Of a stretch of 64,000 bases of DNA, positions 35,105 to 46,849 are shown piece after piece. Both the position numbers and the translations under genes were made by a program. The notes under the pieces are model-generated. The model worked only from the letters and a program-made list of their open reading frames with translations, did no database searches and was not told the origin of the DNA. How positions within the stretch are numbered: position 1 is the stretch's first letter; every line of letters starts with the position of its first letter. The stretch is from Hexactinellida sp. DTS-2022 (taxonomy: Eukaryota; Porifera; Hexactinellida), in assembly GCA_028753945.1 (NCBI GenBank), contig JAPNXP010000010.1, positions 1,987,042-2,051,041 on the forward strand, in the 5' to 3' direction.

Positions 35105-36198
35105 ATTATTATTATTATTTTTTTCTTCGTAGACGGTGCCCTGGCCTGAGCTTTATAGTTGATGGGCTGAAACTTGGCATGTAGGTGCGATGGGACCGTC
35201 TAATTTGCACCTGGGGTTACGATTTTTGATTAACAAATTTTTGACACATCTTGAACACCTTTCAAAATTTGTCTGGTCCATAACTCAAAAATATTTTACT
35301 AAACCCCAAAATTTTATTTCATATTTGGATTCACCATAAAATTCTGCGTCTGATGGGAGAAGAAAACTTTCAATAAAGAGTTTTATTTATGCTATAAATG
35401 GGGGTTGAAATTTCTTTGTTTACTCACACTTCAATTTCAGTAAAACTGTGAAATCTAATTCCATTGTTTCAACTTGTAATAATTATATTGATTCAACTTG
35501 TGAGATCGAGTAGGCTTCTATTTTCTAATTGAAACCTAAGATTTACATTCCACAACAACGACAGATTAAGTGATTATATTTATTTTTGCGAGAATATTCT
35601 TGCACTGTTAATAGACTGACGTAATTAATTATAATTAATTCAGTCTGTATATGACTTATATAGATGCTTCCAATTTGTGTATTAGGGGTTATCGAGTGTG
35701 CGGAATTGAAATTTGATAACCAAATTAATTAATTAATTATTTATGACAAAATAATTTAACTTAATAATTGTAAGTTGACATTGAAATTGGTGTTATATTA
35801 TAAATAATATTAATAATTATTTATACTAATTAATTAAATATCATAAATCTCAGAATTCAAATAAGATAGAAACAAACTTCCAATTTATCAATTGATCCTT
35901 ATGCTACGTAACACCTCTACAAATGGGTATTGACACCTTGAGGTGATGATGACATCGTAAAAAAAATGTTTTTTTACAATTTTGTTAATTCGATATTTAA
36001 AATGGGTTAGTTGAAGTTGGGTGATGACCCAACACTCACATAAAAAATGCTGAGTCATCAGCTATTATATTCTACTCAAACTTGAATATCTCTAAAATGA
36101 AGTGAACTAAATGGAAACTTCCGCCACTCTAAGGGTCGATGTCTTCTGTAACACCTTTTGAAATATTTTAACACCTTCATAGTGATGATGACATGGCG

Positions 36199-36330
36199 AA
36201 AAAAAAAATCCAAAATTGCAGCTGTGCCGACAGCATGTCCCATTGGAGGCACTATCAATAAACCACCACCAAAATATAGTGCCACCAAAGGAACATGCGT
36301 CGGCACAGCTGCAATTTTGGATTTTTTTTA
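36199..36330. repeat. Module C hairpin, copy 7, cluster right border
   Basis: Last module of the cluster. After ctgcaattttggattttttt the sequence becomes unrelated. Confidence 0.8.
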
Positions 36331-36499
36331 ATTGTTTGGACTTTTTTAATTGACACTATTCCGGCACCAATGATTAGTTACTCACGTTGGAGTTTTACGT
36401 AGTAAATAAGATAAATTTGTACTGATATCTTTAGTAATTTAAATAGGGTATGTTCTAGAATTTTTATTGTACAGTAATTAGTTAGTTATGAATTCATTA

Positions 36500-36845
36500 A
36501 TACTTTAGACATTATTTCTTAAGATTAATTATTTCTGTTAACTTTGGGATGTAACGATTTTAGGATGGAGAATATCTGGAATTAATAATGAGTTAATTTA
36601 TATAAATTTGACAATATTTCTTAAGATTAATTAGCGGGTAACTTTGGTATCTAACGATTTTAGGATGGAGAATTTCTGGAATTAATAAGGAGTTAATTTA
36701 TATAAATTTGACAATATTTCTTAAGATGAATTAGCGGGTAACTTTGGTATCTAACGATTTTAGGATGGAGAATTTCTGGAATTAATAAGGAGTTAATTTA
36801 TATAAATTTGACAATATTAAGATTAATTAGAGGGTAACTTGGCAT
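36500..36845 (+). repeat. ~100-bp minisatellite, about 3.4 copies
   Basis: Units marked by ttaagattaattagcgggta, acgattttaggatggagaat and taaggagttaatttatataa. Register points 36519, 36621, 36721 and about 36816 give periods of 102, 100 and 95. The two middle copies are nearly identical. Confidence 0.85.
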
Positions 36846-36945
36846 TTTGCTATTTTAGAATAGATAAGATTTTCTGCAAATACAATATTTCTAAACATGG
36901 ATTTGATCTGTTAGTTTTGGAATTTAGAATCGAGACTGTCATGAT

Positions 36946-37089
36946 CAGGGCCGGCGGAAGAGGGGCGGTTGGGGCGGCCTGGGCCGCCCCACTTTTTATT
37001 GGTACCCGGGCGTGTTTTCAACTCTGCAATCCTCACAATTATCATCATAATACAAGGCCGCTCCACCCTCACGATCTTCCGCCGCCCTG
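36946..37089. repeat. hAT-type MITE, 144 bp
   Basis: Ends CAGGGCCGGCGGAAG and cttccgccgccctg, flanked by GTCATGAT at 36938-36945 and 37090-37097. GC-rich, with ggggcggcctgggccgcccc palindrome. Confidence 0.88.
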
Positions 37090-37099
37090 GTCATGATTG

Positions 37100-37916
37100 C
37101 TTCTTTTCTCAAATAGCAATATAATATACATTGACTCAAGGATCTATTGATACCTTGATTAATAAAGGTAGTAAATATACGGGTTGAATTCTACCTGTAT
37201 GACCTTCGGAAATGATTGAGTTTGCTCAACCAAAATGGTGCTTAGCTTACGACGATATTTATCCCGAGATTTATGTTTGTAAGGCACTGGAGATTCAATT
37301 GCTATTTTAATTAACCCGAAGATGGCTTGGGTTTTTAGTATAAATAGAAAAAAAACAGTTTCAGTTTCACTTTCAATTGAAATTATATTTACTTTCACTT
37401 TCAATTTTCATATTCCGAGCCAGATTAGGGTTGTTAATTAATTAATTAAGTAACTAATGGTATATATATATGATATAATTTGAAACATTATATAATAGAA
37501 CATGGATACCACTTGAATCAAAACTATAATTGTTTATACAATTGTACTTCCAATCCCCTGGAGGGTTTACACAGCAAAACTACTAAGAGTCTACTGCGAG
37601 CCACTCGTGTTACCAGGCCCCTTCCCCCTTCGAGTGGTACCTATGGATATGGAAGTTGTTGCTTATTGTGCTTCTATTAGTAGATAGGAACTCCTTAGAG
37701 AGTGATGCTGTTGATTGTGTATTCGTTGACTCGATACGCAGTAGGTTAGTTCTTTAGGAGATTTTGACTGAATAAAGATAGAAAGTTGGTTAGTAATATA
37801 TGTAAACAAATTATGTACCTGTTAAAACCTTATTATGCTCTATTATTATTCCCTCTAATCTAAAACTTAAGATTATGCAAATTACATTATACTGGTTTAA
37901 TTATTACTAGCTCGCA
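37100..37916. other. No feature recognised
   Basis: Mostly AT-rich. A less AT-rich stretch at 37550-37680 (ctggagggtttacacagc, gccactcgtgttaccaggcc) gives no recognisable protein or RNA. Confidence 0.4.
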
Positions 37917-38407
37917 TCGCTTGCTAGGTCGCTTCCCGGCAGAACACAACCAAACACCAACCGCTTCGCGGTTGGAGTGTGATTATATACTCCTAATATG
38001 ATTATAAAGCGTAAATAGGCCTAAATAGTCAAATTTAACAATGTGAAATTTTAATGATTACGCCATCATGCGATAATGAGTTAGCATAGTTGCGATCTGG
38101 TGTGAACACCATGTCCGCATCATTAATGTACATGTTCTATTAAATTTTCAGATTTTTATCTCTTAGAGGGCGCGAATTATGTGCGATTAAGTGAATTTTC
38201 AGGGTTCACGAAATGTGACAATGACGTCATAACTTGTCGAGGTGTGAGAAATTTTGAGTGGAAAGCTCAACTTGTTGGCGGGTGCCAAAAGTTACCTCTA
38301 TGTGCCAAAAATCTGATTTGGAAACCGTCCACTTGCTTCAATCAATTCGGAACATACAAACAAATATATATATATATATACCCAGGCTTGTGTTTTAATA
38401 GTATAGA
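37917..38407 (-). mobile_element. Non-autonomous Helitron with canonical ends, 491 bp
   Basis: On the minus strand it starts TCTATACTATTAAAACACAA after A and ends gcaagcgatgcgagCTAG before T. That gives the canonical A|TC...CTAG|T arrangement with a 3' hairpin just inside (caaccgcttcgcggttg). It is a copy of 52168-52677, sharing gaagaaactggacggtttcc and acaagttg(a) blocks. Confidence 0.88.
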
Positions 38408-38539
38408 TTATGTTAATCTTATAATTATCTAAATGTTTAATTGTTACTATTTATACTATTTACACTATTTACACTATTTTTTTCTTTTAACTGTTTTGGC
38501 TAAAAATAGGGAAAATAAATATGAAGTACCATAATAGTT

Positions 38540-38760
38540 ACAATGACATTTGTAAATTACCTAGATCACCTTGTCCAATACATCCAGCATTCTGAATGCC
38601 AACTGCTGGTTGACTGTGCGGCTGCCCCCCTTTCTTTTTTTCTTTCTTTTTTTGATTGGGTTGGTGTTAGTGGCAGTGGGGACTGTGTTGGTGGCAGGGG
38701 AGACAGTGTTGGTGGCATTTGTAGTTTCCATCATTATTAAATTTCGTATTATTTTTTAAT
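38540..38760 (+). other. Low-complexity stretch, no gene assigned
   Basis: A polypyrimidine run (ctttctttttttctttc) is followed by ggtggcagggga-type repeats. One frame gives a hydrophobic peptide (LFLIGLVLVAVGTVLVAG), but with no start context, splice sites or relatives I can recognise. Confidence 0.35.
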
Positions 38761-38931
38761 TAGTATTTTTCGAATTATATTTCATTGTTTCAGATGAATT
38801 ATAATTATATGTTTTCGATCCTTACACATAGATTAGTTTGAATGAGAATTAGCGACAAAGTTAAATTTAATTAGCTATCTAGCTCAAGCAGTTGTAATTA
38901 AGTAGGGATACGTATATCTTATATCTAGGAA

Positions 38932-39480
38932 TACACAATTAATTTCAAGTAAATTACTCACCTTATTGTGAAATGGTCTTCAGGTTGAAAAGATTGAAAA
39001 GTAGCTTGTTGACTTCAGTGTTCGGATTGAAAAGTTGTTGAGAATATGTAAAGGATTGAAAAGTCGGAATGAAAAAATAGGAATATAGCTAGAGAATGTT
39101 GCTGCTTGACCTTTTTTGACTAGATACCCAGTAGATAGTAGTTATTTGTGATGGAGTGATTATTGCTTTGCATTTACCCTTATACATCTTATTCTATTAT
39201 GTAAACTGGGTAATAAATATTTCAATGAATACACAATAATTACTACATTATTGTGAAATGATTCTGAGTGTTGATATACATGCTTATAGTTCTACTGGGG
39301 TACACTATTAAGATTGATTGATTTTTTATAAATTTTTAATGGAAATTATCGAATAATCAAAGAGTGCACAATAATACTAACCTTATTGTGAAATGATCCT
39401 GAATGTTTATAGACATACGTACTTATAGTTCTACTGGATTACACTATTAGGATATATTTATTTGTTTCATGAATTTGGTG
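38932..39480 (+). repeat. ~135-bp tandem repeat with ttattgtgaaatg core
   Basis: Units begin acacaataat near 39231 and 39366 and contain cttattgtgaaatgat, cttatagttctactgg and tacactatta. A diverged unit begins near 38932. No coding potential. Confidence 0.65.
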
Positions 39481-39954
39481 ACTGGAAAGTATCGAATGTA
39501 GCTAACGAGTGTTATGAAAATATATGTGAAATGTAATAATACAAAAATTGCACAGATTTAATGGCGCTAAGTGGGTCTCGTGTAGATACCAAATATAATC
39601 AAGTATAACAGAGCCCACAGCAGCCGGAGTCATAAAATAATTAGATGAGACCATAAAGAGTAATTAAACTCCTGGCCAATACAAAATGAAGAGTATCAAA
39701 AACTTAGATTTAAAGAATTTTCTAAGTTATGAACTTATGAACTCATCAAGAAGGGCCTAGTTATGAGTTAGAGCCTGAACTGTAAGCAGCCGACGTAATA
39801 TTCATCAATGCGATGAAAAATTATTAAGCAAAAAAAGAAGGAATCAAGATGTTCATTTCCTTCTAAACGGCTAAGTCTATGATGTAAAATACATACTTTC
39901 TGTGCATTAAAAATTGGATCACATTCAATAGGAATGTCTAACTGATTTTATAAA

Positions 39955-40335
39955 TAGTTAGGGAGAATGTTCCAATTCATTGAGTTGACATCAGTACAGT
40001 CAACTAACAATATGTCAATTCCACCCAAGGCGGCTAACATATTGACTTCAACATTTGTACCCCATGCATTGGGTGCAGAAATAGCGTTAATCTATTCATG
40101 CAATTCCTGCTCATTGTATATGCCAGATTTGCGCATAACATTGTAGTGATGCTGGGTACTGGTAATGAATGTATTAATCAGATTGTACTTTAATATCTTG
40201 AAATAATTTTCAGTGCCAATTATTATAGGAGATATAGTACGGTACAAACAGTTACCATCTGGTTGAACATTATACTACACTGAAAGATTCTGACCAAAAT
40301 AAGTTGTCAGTTTTGCTTTAAGTGAGGTGAGATAA
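39955..40335 (-). pseudogene. OTU-type cysteine protease domain of the Helitron
   Basis: The minus frame reads VQPDGNCLYRTISPIIIG, with the OTU catalytic DGNC box. It continues NTFITSTQHHYN, a stop in place of the usual Trp after ELHE, and NAWGTNVEVNMLAAL, matching the OTU W-G-T-x-x-E block. OTU deubiquitinase-like domains are known in some animal Helitron polyproteins; position after the helicase fits. Predicted activity is ubiquitin-type isopeptide cleavage, now lost. Confidence 0.8.
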
Positions 40336-40395
40336 TTGTTTACTGCACCTCGAGTCTCACGAATAGCTAAAATGAGTATCTCGTGTAATCCAATT

Positions 40396-43300
40396 CTATA
40401 TATGCACAATCTTCTGCCGCATTGGGATAGTAAGATTATTGACCCTATTATTGAGAAAATACTCTGACAAATCGTATGGATCTCGAATTATTGCATCAAA
40501 TATACATTCACGATCTGATAGTGGTGATACAATGAATTCAGCTATATCCATTTTGTCTATAACTTCCAATGGGCTAATAGTACTGCCATTAAACTCATGA
40601 AGTTTAATGATTTTTCCTTTGCCATCAGATATATTTGGGACAGACTCTCTCTTTGCAGGAACAATAACCTCAGGCAAAGGATTCATTGTCAATTGGGAAC
40701 TTGGAAATGTTTCATTGAATATAGAACATATTTCATCTATGTCTTCTATGGGTTCAATATGAGAAGAGGATTTTAAAACTTCCCTTTAGACTACATTTCT
40801 AATCAAAATACCCCAGATTAAGATTTGTCAGTTCCATATACCATTATTTTTAGTCCTAATGGATTTTTACTCTACTCAATGCAACATAGAGTTAGCCATG
40901 GATAAAATGGCTTCAGGGGATTGCAGATATAGACCAACGGTATCCGAACTCAGACCTTGCCCTTTGTTAATTGTGATACAATAGGCTAGGCAGATGCTTG
41001 TTTGTACCAGTTGCGATCTCAGCGTCAATTACTCGGTTCGAGAATGCTCTAATAATCAACCGAGACATTACAAAGACCCTCATCGGGATCAAGGTTACGC
41101 AATAGAATTATGGTCGCAAACAATTTCAAGAATAGCCGATGAGGACGTATACTGTTAGGAGTGATGGAATTAATAACTCATTTGGAAAATTTATTGCAGC
41201 AGAACCTTCAACAGAATCTGCGCTTAACAGAGTTATACCATCACCAGGAAGCTAATGAATTACGTAATCGTTTATTAAATCAGCTGTATCATTTTTAGGA
41301 CACAGTATAATTTTTGACTTATATAATCACTATCAGCATAATTTACATTTATATCACCATAGACTGAAGTAACCAAGTCTGTAATGGAATCACCTGATAC
41401 TACAAATTTGTTTTCTATGTGGATCATTTGATTGTCATCCTCAGGTTTAGTGCCTTCTCCCACTCTTAATAAAAAGTTGAAAAATTTACTGACCTCGAGG
41501 GCATCTTGTGACAATAATGTTTGGAGGCGCATATTTATGGTTAGCTTCATTACTTTAACATAACGCCAGAGATATGACCTGTTCAGACAGGAAGAGACCA
41601 CTTCGGCTCTCAACCCATGCTTAACGACAAGGGATATCTGACGGAAGTCGCCTCCAAAAACCATTACTTTGCCACCAAAGGGGAGATCACAGGAACAATT
41701 ATCCCTCAAACTGCGATCAACACAGCTACAAGCTTATTTGACATGCACGCTTCATCCCATACCATAAGTTTTGTACGCTTAATTAGCTGTGCCAAAGCAC
41801 TCTGTTTCGAAATGTTACATACAGATAACTCATTGATATCAATAGGAACTTTCAACCTAGAATGGACACTCCGCCCCCTGAGAGGAGGAGAGCGGCTATG
41901 CCACTGCTAGCTAGCGAACTTTAGCCAAAAAAATATTATAAAGGAATGTCTTCCCTGTGCCTCCGGGATCATCTACAAATAATATTTTGGGATACTTCTC
42001 AGAATCATTTACCGCTGCTATTATAGAGATAAACACACTAAGCTTATCAGAATTAAGAGAAGGAACATCATGAACAACTATTCAGGGCCAGACTTAAGGT
42101 GTGGCAAACAGGGAATTTGCCCCGGGCCCCCACACATAAGTGCCCCACAATAGTAATAATAGTACCAATATATTCAAATTAGTGTACAATAACGAAGTTT
42201 CAGGGCCCCCACAGATTGATTGCCCCGGGACGCCACAGATATAAATCCGACCCTAAAACTATTGCTAGCTGCTCATCAACGTTATAATCAAATTCTCTCT
42301 GAATAATAAGAGCCTCCTCATATGTATTTCTGGTGTGAATGGATATTGGCATCCCTGGGAAATCTGCAAGAGATTTATCCTGGTTTTGCAAACGTTTATC
42401 AATATCCACTAATACAGCATTAAGTATGTGCTCATCTACCTCAATATCGGGGACAGAGTTTCTAGCACGATGCAGAAATTCATCAGAAAAAGCAAATTTA
42501 TACTTTTCCCAAAAGAGCCGCAGGATTACATGGTTCGTTATAGAGTAGAATGGTAACGAATAGATGACGTAACTGTGGAGGCATATGCCACGAAGCAGCC
42601 ATAGCCAAACACATATCATATTCGCTATCATCTTCCAGCAATCCGCGGTGGCATGCTGCCTCCTTGAAGGTGTCACAGACAGTTCCGTCAGAAGAGTACG
42701 AATAGCCTTAAAGCTGGTACAGCCAGTGACGTGATTTAAAAGAATTCTCAAGTAGAACCGATCTCCTTCAGTTGGATGTGCAGAAAACACTCGACCAACC
42801 ATGTTACCGTTCCCCTTAACTCGCGGCTTTCAGTCTCGCTTAGTTTTATCCCATACAAAATATTCAGGAAAATCTAGTAAGAGATTTCCCGAGCAGATGG
42901 AAATTTTTTGTTAGCTAGAAACCATCCTGTTAAAGTGAATGTTTTTCTACGCTTAACACATCCTCAATATCAGCGTCATCTCGAAAAACGACAGATTGCT
43001 GATTTTCAAGATGAAGAGCTAACCTCATCACATGTGACAGATTAGCATGGAGATCGTAAGCAAATATTCTATAGCAAGCCTCACATGCAGATATACACCG
43101 AGCTAATACATAATTATATACTTCGTCTACCTGCCGGGGTTTATCAGTTTGATTACCCGACTGAAACTCGATCATGGCTCGATCATGGCCCTTATAGACA
43201 TACTTATAGAGGTACTTAACCGCTCTAACTGTGCTGCAAATTTCAACGTTAATGTGAGCATTATACTTTAACAAAAGGTATGGGTTATATGGTACAACCC

Positions 43301-45390
43301 AGCGACCCCAAGCTTCATGCCCGCTACCACTACAGTACGGGAGTTATCTCTGCGCCGATACAATGGGTATCCATCCTTAGTGTTTGTAGTAACTTCAGAG
43401 AATTTCTTTGGGTATTGTTTCGAACATGAACCATTGCGCATACAAAGAGCAGCCTTCTTTGCAGTACCACATGGACCATGTAACATACATCGCTTCACAA
43501 TCTGATACAATCTCGGATTGAGATCAGGATCAGGAAGTTCAGCACACACAATCTTATCATAATCAGATCGGACAAGTGGTTTCCAATCATCAGCTAAGAT
43601 CACCAATATATGAGCATGCTGAAGACCATTCATCTGAAATTCAATTGTGTAAACGTGTGCAACAGGTTTACCAAGAACATGTTTCTTAAGATGTCATTTA
43701 GTACTTCCCTTAACTTTTGTTAAAAAACACGAACAATTAAATCGGGACGATCAGTAATCTTCTGGTTAGGCAAAAGACTACACGTTGTTTCGTCCCAAAG
43801 CGGATTACATGTAAATGTAATTAATAAATCTGGTTTACCAAATTTCCGCACTATTGTCATTGCGTCCTGATAAAGTTGGAACATTTGCCTCGGAGAGTTG
43901 GTATAGCTCGAGGGTAGAATAATATTCCGTCCCAACTCAGTCGCATTAGTGTCTCCTCTGGCAACAGCATCAGCCAATCCACTCTACAGATCCACTCGGA
44001 TCTTCTGCTGATTGGTTTTAATGTAGTTGAGCCGCTGCTGCTCAATCTTAGCGTACATGTCACGATATACTGGTGGAATAGCCTTCCCGAGAGGTGCAGG
44101 TGGTTAAGCCCGCTCCTGAGCATCAGGCGATATCTATAGAACTCCAGTGTAGTAACATCGACTCTTTCTCTACTATGAGGGATACCAAGGTGCCAGCCAT
44201 AATTTTCTAGGGGAAACAGCAAGACATAATGTAGCGAGTCATACGCACAGTGTGTTTCTGTGATCCTTTTGAGACCACCACTGTGGGCATGCAGCACAAT
44301 ATCCCTGTTTGCCACTCCCTCAGAGTAACTTCCACCAGGGAGCAGCACTGCAATTTCAGGAGCATTTGTACGGCGTGGGTCTGGAAAACCATCAACTCTG
44401 ATTATCAGCCTGTGTCCACTCCTTGAACTCGCATTTGATCAACTGCGAGTTTGAAGTGTGAAACATAGGGGTTAACCTCATGCAGCATTTGTTGCAAGGC
44501 CTTTAACACAGGAAGTTTGGCCTCGCATAGATGTCTCTGACGGTTTTCCACTCAGCCTCTGCAGTTCCGTCGTGGATGTAAATCTTGGCAAAAACTGTTG
44601 CCTCATCACTATTTGGAAGCAAACTTCCAATGTAATAGTGCACAACGCCCTGAATACGGAAGGTGTATACACCACGTCTAGCATTAGCAAGCTCTTTGTC
44701 GATATTTGCCCCGAGGGAACAAAACGCAAGGATTAGTTTTATGCTCGTATGTGGTTCCTGAAGTACTTGCCTCTGTATCAGCAGCTGTGAGCAGTTGGCC
44801 TAACAACTCAGGAAGTTTATCTAAAGAGGGAAGAACAACCTTGCCCTCTCCGAAACAGAGGGAAAACTTTGCACATGCTTTCGTACTAGTGGAAAGCTTT
44901 TCACTCTCCCAAAACTTAGCATCACAAATTGAACAACTATAGGACATACTACCTAATGAATGTTCATCAACAAAACCAGCACTAACCTCAGAAAGATTTG
45001 TGATCTAGCAAAATTGAGGTACCTCTTAGATTGGAGAGTCTTTCTCGTCTCATACAACAGAGTCCGGGACTTCAAACGAACAATTCGATCATTTTCAGAC
45101 TTACTTTGTCTGACGGCCTCCTGGTGTTTGCGCTTGTACTCCAAGCGATCAGCTGATTCAGTCTCAGACTCATTTTGTCTGAGGGCCTCCTGTTATTTTC
45201 GCTGGCACTCCAGTCTCCAAGCGCATATCAGTCTCTCCGTCAGACCGCGCCAGTCTCTAAGAGGTTTGCAGTTCTCGTTGTTTCTCAAGACGGAGAGCTC
45301 TTTCGCCAGGAGCTCATTCTCAAGCATTAACCGCTTTCGCTCAGCTTCCGTCTTGAACAGTTTGGTATTTGGAAAATTATTTTCCGACAT
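40396..45390 (-). pseudogene. Helitron Rep/helicase protein remnants
   Basis: Minus-strand fragments in several frames. 45390-44953: Glu/Arg-rich coiled coil with repeated QEAxRQ(N/S)ES motifs, then a Cys motif (CSICDAKFW). 44348-43720: LHYVLLFPLENYGWHLG and Rep motif ITFTCNPLWDE. 43633-43268: the HUH site NGLQHAHILVIL. 43274-42930: the Tyr site AVKYLYKYVYKGHD. 42802-42200: helicase entry VGRVFSAHPTEGDRFYLRIL. About 42060-41930: Walker A VDDPGGTGKTFLYN. About 41760: MVWDEACMS. 41709-41275: PFGGKVMVFGGDFRQI and INMRL. The rolling-circle nickase and SF1 helicase are all represented, but about eight frame changes and stops show it is dead. Confidence 0.85.
42083..42255. repeat. hAT-type MITE in the Helitron helicase region
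   Basis: Left CAGGGCCAGACTTAAG, right ataaatccgaccct(a), with duplicated (C/A)AACTATT at 42075-42082 and 42256-42263. It contains gccccgggcccccac-type blocks. It splits the helicase between the EQLAIV and VHDVPSLN codons, so it landed in coding sequence. Confidence 0.8.
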
Positions 45391-45929
45391 TCTTGAACAA
45401 AATTTATTCTTGTGCTCTATACAGCTATTTTATATAGCTCTCTGCATACTTAATTAGTTAATTCTCATTGGGTAATAATTCTTACATGCATAATGCTGTT
45501 ATAAAATTAACCAATTAAATTAATAATTTTTCATTGGATAACTACACTTTTTTAAATTCTAATTAATCGAATTATCTATAGTACATATCTGTTTATAATT
45601 TTAGAAATGCGAAATTCGTGTTCAGCATACTTGTTTACCTATAATACACGTTGAAAGCTAACTTCTGGTTTGATTTTGAATTTTCATTAATTTGTTTATC
45701 TTCTTGTGTAAACAACAAATAATCATATTAGAAATTTATAAATTCGAAATTGGAGTTCAGCATACTTGTTTACCTATTATAACATTTGTTTACCCATTAT
45801 AACATTTGGAAGTTAGTTTGTATCTCATATATAAATGCGGTTTAATTTTCCGGACAAACAAACACACACACACACAACAATCGAGATTCAATAATATAGC
45901 TATACTATGCATATCAACAACGTGTTTAA

Positions 45930-46227
45930 CAGTGCTCGACAAATTAGGTGTTTTGGTGGCGTTAGCCACAAAAAATCTTTTTTAATCCACCAAATTTTGC
46001 CTTTGGTGGCTTGACTAATCTACCATAAATTGTGTATTATTTGACCTTGTGAAGATTATGTTTTTCGTAACATCATTTAACATTAACATTAGTGTTGTTT
46101 TACGGCATCAGAACTTTGTTAAGTCATCAGTGGTTTAATAAACCGGCGTTGTTTATGCTTTAGCCACCAGAAAAAGTGAGGTGGTGGCTTAATTAGCAAC
46201 CATCAAATTTCATTTTGTCGAGCACTG
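45930..46227. repeat. hAT-type MITE, 298 bp
   Basis: Ends CAGTGCTCGACAAATTAG and cattttgtcgagcactg, flanked by GTGTTTAA at 45922-45929 and 46228-46235. The interior has tttggtggcgttagccac and its inverse. Confidence 0.88.
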
Positions 46228-46439
46228 GTGTTTAATCGTATTTATTCATTTCCCAAAATATTTTTGAATAATATCGATTCGGACACTTTTTTTAAAACTA
46301 GTAAGTCAATGTGGCCGGTCGTGGCCAGGAAATTTTATTTTTTAATTCGACAGACTGAACAATTACCTTCCAAACAAACTTTATTCCAGGCCTCCACAAG
46401 GCCACATAGTATTAACTATTCCGAATGAACGAAGTCAGT

Positions 46440-46810
46440 TTATGTCTCAGTTCATGGTAATGAGACCATGAATCTAGGCGATCAAAAATTCACCTTTCCA
46501 TAATTTCAGTCATTGGTGGCCAACATCTACCCATTGGTTGTTATTCTCATTAGTCTAGTCAAATTTCCTCAATATTCAAAAAATCTGATTTGCAAACCTT
46601 CCTGACTTTTCAACTAACTCGGAACAGAAACAAATATATTTGTTTATATGTGCAGGGTTCTTTGAAAAAACTGGAATATTTCCTAAATTATTTGGGATTT
46701 GGAGTGGTAACTTTTGGCGCACTTCATTCAACAAGTTGAGCTTTACATTCAAAATTTTCAATTAATCGCATATAAATCGCACCCACTGAGAATAAAATCC
46801 GAAGGTTAGA
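46440..46810. repeat. Two repeat fragments: copy of 53150-53250 (inverted) and Helitron internal piece
   Basis: 46450-46535 is the inverse of 53155-53260 (ttggtggccaacatctaccc; tcattaccatgaa-type block). 46640-46810 resembles the 27.5/52.2-kb Helitron interior (caacaagttgagc, aattaatcgcatat). Confidence 0.6.
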
Positions 46811-46849
46811 ATGGCGGAACACAGTGGGAAAACTAGGGGAAATAGAGTT

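Larger units (their letters stand above)
28021..36331. repeat. 8.3-kb modular foldback/MITE cluster
   Basis: Three modules recur. Module A is a ~55-bp unit with an actatactatagtatagt palindrome, 13 copies. Module B is a ~0.7-1.3 kb body starting ctccgtagacggtgccctgg and running to ttggcgaaaaaa or atggcgaaaaaa. Module C is a ~120-bp hairpin whose arms contain ccaaaattgcag and tgccgac(a)gcatgttcc, 7 copies. Forward bodies start at about 28238, 29290, 30712 and 35118. Inverted bodies span about 31323-32580, 32720-33432 and 33825-34535. A partial forward body spans 34745-34976. TTA or TAA microsatellites separate A arrays from bodies. Copies are similar enough for recent amplification. No protein-coding frame is credible; the frames here just translate the repeats. 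Confidence 0.85.
39955..45900 (-). mobile_element. Decayed autonomous Helitron with OTU domain
   Basis: The 5' end near 45900 reads ctatattattgaatctcgat on the minus strand, with the GT-rich and gtaaacaa subterminal blocks of the 9598 element (45600-45890). Coding remnants follow in the standard order: coiled-coil N-terminus, HUH Rep, helicase, OTU. The 3' terminus was not located, so the left limit is set at the end of the OTU similarity. A hAT MITE interrupts it at 42083-42255. Confidence 0.8.

Noticed and set aside
28021-36331. Regularly spaced repeats that might suggest a CRISPR-like array
   Set aside because: Repeats are palindromic transposon modules of varied spacing in clearly eukaryotic DNA; spacers are microsatellites.
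38571-38759. Hydrophobic frame resembling a membrane segment
   Set aside because: It comes from a polypyrimidine run and gt-rich repeats; no splice or start evidence.
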